Shown here one piece after another: positions 60,806 through 64,000 of a DNA stretch of 64,000 bases. The DNA is from Botrytis cinerea B05.10 (lineage: Eukaryota > Ascomycota > Leotiomycetes > Helotiales > Sclerotiniaceae), in NCBI RefSeq assembly GCF_000143535.2, contig NC_037312.1, positions 2,108,001 through 2,172,000 of the forward strand, written 5' to 3'. Numbering within the stretch: the stretch's first letter is position 1; every line of letters begins with the position of its first letter. Made by a program: the position numbers and the translations under genes. Below the pieces are notes generated by a model, which worked only from the letters and a program-made list of their open reading frames with translations, was not told the origin of the DNA and did not search any database.

Positions 60806-62896
60806 TTACGATAGGGGAGAACGAGAAGAAGGTCGACGGCGAATACAGTTTATCAACGATCTCCATCGGCTGTTCTTCCGTTTCAGTGGAAGAGGTTTGC
60901 TATGGGCATCTTCGCTCTGCCCATCCATGATTTTGTTGTCGGTGTTCTGTGTAGCTGTGCTTGAAACCATGTGAGCAGACTGCACTCTTCGATGAGGAGT
61001 CTGCGTCGGTGACGCAACGGCACCTAACCCAGGAGGACAAGAAACACGGTTCGCGCTATTTGCCTTGAAATTTGGGCTTTGACTATTCTCAGGAATTTGA
61101 GCTATGTTTTCTCCTTCACTATCGCTGGCAATTGTGTTTATCTTGCGACTTGCTGCCCTTTGCATGAACGCGGCACCGGTGGATGTGGCTCTCGCTCGCC
61201 TTGGTGATGTAATCGTATCCTGTGACGAAGACGCTGTAAGGGAATTCGCTTTACCAATATTGAGAATTTTTTCACCAATAGCCCCAAATGTAGATTCTGG
61301 CGTGCTTGAACGAGTAGAAGTCAGAGAAGTAGCAGGCATTGCTCGCATTTGGTCTGGCGTAAATGAAGATGCTCTGGTTCTCCCGTTCATAGAGTCTCTT
61401 GAGTGTTTACTTTGGCTGAAGATAGCCATAGCATCGTTGTATTTGAAATAAGGAGACCAGCCTTGGCGTAAAGAAACCCATATTCCCGTGACTTGAATCA
61501 GAGTTCTCGTTGTCTCATCCATGAGTTGAGGCATTCGCTCAATGATCGTGTCCATCCCGCCATCTTCATCGTCGAGTTCACCGGATACCTCACTCACCGG
61601 TGTCGTTGTGGTTTCTGTTCCAGGCGGAGGAGATAGTGAGGTATAATAATCCGGGATATCCAATTTTGTTTGAGTAAGAGTCGCCAAGATTGCGTGTCGG
61701 CGAGAATTTGGGTCTATGATACTGAAATTGAATTTGACATCGTTATTAGGCAAATCGGAGATATTGTGATGGTATGCTTTTTTCACCCATCGAATAGTGG
61801 TCACCTTTGCTCCTGATTCGTCAAATTTTGTCATTTCATAAGAACCTGTTGGTAGTGGGCTTGCGAACCACACAGAACCATCACCTAAAACTATTTCGGC
61901 TTTTCCTTGAGAGCCCCCTTCATCCTTGGGCATTTGGCAAACAACTGCAACAAGATCTCTATTCGAAAATCCCTCTTCATCAGAATCTGTATCGTCAATG
62001 GAGGGTTCCGGTGTATCGTAGTCTTCGCTCCTGACAATCATTATGTCGTTTGCACCCAATACACCTTTTCCTCTAAACGCTCGAGGAAACCTCTTAGCCA
62101 ATCTGGAGACAAAAACCGTTGAAGGAAGGACGTCCAGTGTAGGTCTGGGCCTTTTATCGACTGACAATAACTGCAATTGCATTAGCAATTTCGGGCGAAT
62201 ATTCAATAACCGTTGCTTGTGTGTCAAAGTTGGAGCTGGGTGTGCCAAGCTGTATGTTGTGCTAGCTTTTGATGATCTCTTGCGCCGCCGACCTCCATTT
62301 GTTGTCCGACTTCCTTCCGAGTTCGCAATCGATCTGCCATCTTCGCTCATTCTATCCGTTTCGGGCTCCTGAAATCGAACGGTGTGCACCTGTTGATGTT
62401 CTAACTTGCGAGGTATATATTCAGATAATGCTCTCGAGGGTCGAGTTGATAAAGCCGGTATTGGATTTTCATTAGTTGTGGATAATTCTGGGCCAGGATT
62501 CGAAAAAGGTGACCTATTCAAAGGTGATCTTCTAGGCATCAAATCGCTGCGTGGCCGAGCAGGAAGGCTAGAATGCGAGTACTCATGGTTGTGCATGCCG
62601 GCTGCTGAATGTAAAAGCATATTGATGGGAAGGGACGTCCCAGCAAAGGGACGTCCTCGTGTGCGAGGGTATCCGCGACTGCGAAGCTGCTCTTTCGAAG
62701 GATCTGAAAAGTTTCGAAGCTTTGAGGTCGCTACTAGGTTTGATGTTCTCCGTATGCATGGAAAGAGGTGAAATCGTAGGGCTGGCGGAGAAAGGGCTAG
62801 AAAAAATGTATGTATGAAGCCAAGGAGGTGAATTGATTCAATGGCGGAAACCTGACGATAGCGATATTGCTTGTTCCCAAATTCGCACAGATGCAA
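60806..62896 (-). CDS. Serine-rich protein of unknown function
   Basis: A single open frame of up to 696 residues. The first 92 residues look like untranslated sequence, so the likely start is Met93 at 62620 (MLLHSAAGMHNHEY), giving 604 residues. Ordered-looking parts are around residues 210-480 of the long frame: PTLTHKQRLLNIRPKLLMQLQ, LPSTVFVSRLAKRFPRAFRGKGVLGANDIMIV, VAVVCQM and IWVSLRQGWSPYFKY. The remainder is Ser/Thr/Arg-rich and probably disordered, with acidic TDSDEE and a basic C-terminus (KRKNSRWRSLINCIRRR). The mix of conserved-looking core and disordered flanks argues it is a real gene. I do not recognise a named domain and assign no function. Confidence 0.7.
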   Translation of the reverse strand: MHLCEFGNKQYRYRQVSAIESIHLLGFIHTFFLALSPPALRFHLFPCIRRTSNLVATSKLRNFSDPSKEQLRSRGYPRTRGRPFAGTSLPINMLLHSAAGMHNHEYSHSSLPARPRSDLMPRRSPLNRSPFSNPGPELSTTNENPIPALSTRPSRALSEYIPRKLEHQQVHTVRFQEPETDRMSEDGRSIANSEGSRTTNGGRRRKRSSKASTTYSLAHPAPTLTHKQRLLNIRPKLLMQLQLLSVDKRPRPTLDVLPSTVFVSRLAKRFPRAFRGKGVLGANDIMIVRSEDYDTPEPSIDDTDSDEEGFSNRDLVAVVCQMPKDEGGSQGKAEIVLGDGSVWFASPLPTGSYEMTKFDESGAKVTTIRWVKKAYHHNISDLPNNDVKFNFSIIDPNSRRHAILATLTQTKLDIPDYYTSLSPPPGTETTTTPVSEVSGELDDEDGGMDTIIERMPQLMDETTRTLIQVTGIWVSLRQGWSPYFKYNDAMAIFSQSKHSRDSMNGRTRASSFTPDQMRAMPATSLTSTRSSTPESTFGAIGEKILNIGKANSLTASSSQDTITSPRRARATSTGAAFMQRAASRKINTIASDSEGENIAQIPENSQSPNFKANSANRVSCPPGLGAVASPTQTPHRRVQSAHMVSSTATQNTDNKIMDGQSEDAHSKPLPLKRKNSRWRSLINCIRRRPSSRSPLS

Positions 62897-63053
62897 GAGC
62901 CGGTGGGATAGACTTTGTATTGAGAGTGCTTGTGGTCAGACGTTCGCTGGAGACTGAAGACAGGTCTTACAACACCCGAGATGTATTCACATAGTCATCA
63001 TTGTTCGAGAATGTCAGCAAATTCCGCACAGCGGCGTGAAAGTTGAAGGAGAG

Positions 63054-63092
<39 letters not shown>
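63054..63092. repeat. (GATA)n microsatellite
   Basis: About nine uninterrupted GATA units on the plus strand. Confidence 0.9.
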
Positions 63093-63480
63093 ATGAGAAG
63101 CAGGCAGAATCCGAGTGGAAGAGCTGGATGTCAGCAATAACGTCTAAATATGTATGAGTTGGCTGGGAACTAATCTGGGAACCTCCAATCCCTTGGGTCA
63201 AATAAACTAAGTTCGAGTGGAGTTCCAGACGGAAAGACCGGGTTTGACAGTACCTCTTTTGTATGTTTCTGAAATGCAGCAAATAGACGTCAGCAATTTG
63301 GAGCAGGTAATCCTTGATCAGGTACTTGAACATCCCTTACAATGATCAGCCGATGCTGCATATAAATACCAGTAACCCTACCCGCCATGCGAATTTGGTC
63401 TCCTAGGCTCAGTAAGAGCCCCACCCAACGTACAATGAATGCTGGAAGTTATATCAAAACTCTGCAAACTGTCAGTTTAT

Positions 63481-63577
63481 TTTTCAACCCTCCGAGCCTC
63501 TCCACACGGTTGCATAGAATTTTCATTTTTAACCCTCCGAGGAGCCTTCTCCACACGACTGCATAGAATTTTCACAG
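63481..63577. repeat. Imperfect direct repeat, two copies of about 47 bp
   Basis: Both copies share the blocks AACCCTCCGAG, CTCCACACG and TGCATAGAATTTTCA in the same order. The second copy has a few extra bases after CCGAG. They lie back to back. Confidence 0.85.
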
Positions 63578-64000
63578 ACGGATGCACGATTGGCCTCGAT
63601 GAGAGAAAGAGTTTGTCATTGAGGGATGCGTTCGTGGCAGAAAAAAGAGGTCGGTGCAAGGAATCTTCTCGGTTTCCTCGGATTGGGTCCGACATCCGAA
63701 ATTTCTGTTTCATAGGCTAGAGCAAGAATGAGAATGCTACTAGGTAATGATTTATATCAACAGAAGATGGGACGACAATCAGCCGACGCTTATTGCAAGA
63801 GTGATTGTCGTAATAGGAAATGATGTAGAAAAGTCACACTTACCTATAGTACTAGGTGACATCTAGGCAAGGTCATCACATTCATTCTGATCAGCCTTTA
63901 CTCATAACAGACTTGGAAATACACGTTTTGTTGTGTTACTATCAAGTGATCAACTACGGATAATCCTCACGGACTTCTGGAAACGTTTTCATTTTCCGGT

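Larger units (their letters stand above)
62897..64000. other. Intergenic to right window edge
   Basis: No gene is recognised. A GATA microsatellite (63054-63092) and a direct repeat of about 47 bases (63481-63577) are the only structured elements. Confidence 0.5.

Overview
The window is nuclear DNA of a filamentous ascomycete. Genes carry short introns (about 50-75 bp) with GTRNGT donors, CTAAC/CTGAC-like branch sites and YAG acceptors. The gene set is typical of Pezizomycotina: velvet factor, HET-domain protein, Egh16-like secreted protein, UMTA/LaeA-type methyltransferase and Zn2Cys6 regulators. The protein sequences look most like Leotiomycetes (Botrytis/Sclerotinia-like), but that placement is an impression from memory, not a search result. 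I see no prokaryotic operon, rRNA, convincing tRNA, CRISPR array or intact transposon.

Layout. 1-708: 3' end of a Mei2-type RNA-binding protein gene (+). 1984-3099: SAM-dependent methyltransferase (-). 5263-6184: decayed Zn2Cys6-type transcription-factor relic (-). 7833-9001: secreted Egh16/GAS-like protein (+). 10642-11334: small dsRNA-binding-domain protein (-). 14867-16712: protein farnesyltransferase beta subunit (-). 19545-21970: atypical C6 zinc-cluster regulator (+). 25713-26811: four-unit polyubiquitin (+). 27407-29783: BRAP2/Etp1-like RING plus UBP-finger protein (+). 30940-32274: GDP-mannose pyrophosphorylase (-). 34509-36491: HET-domain protein (+). 39176-40855: VosA-like velvet regulator (-). 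About 40.9-53.5 kb: gene-poor stretch with one probable gene relic. 53565-59546: Blm10/PA200 proteasome activator (-). 60806-62896: conserved-looking serine-rich protein of unknown function (-). The last 1.1 kb has only repeats.

How the genes relate. There is no obvious cluster or pathway. Polyubiquitin, the BRAP2-like putative E3 and the Blm10 proteasome activator all concern ubiquitin/proteasome biology, but they are spread over 34 kb among unrelated genes. Farnesyltransferase and GDP-mannose pyrophosphorylase are housekeeping (prenylation; cell-wall and glycoprotein mannosylation). The velvet factor and the Mei2-like protein belong to families linked to development, sporulation or meiosis. 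Between genes the window is rich in microsatellites and minisatellites, especially 22.2-23.4, 29.9-30.4, 32.9-33.1 and 36.6-37.8 kb.

I did not find a convincing new biological system. The points most worth checking are a Phe in the penultimate position of the Blm10 C-terminal proteasome-docking motif, the unusual zinc-cluster spacing in the 19.5 kb regulator, two relics whose breaks fit C-to-T nonsense changes, very short terminal or initial coding exons in three genes, and the near-identity of ubiquitin units 1 and 2.
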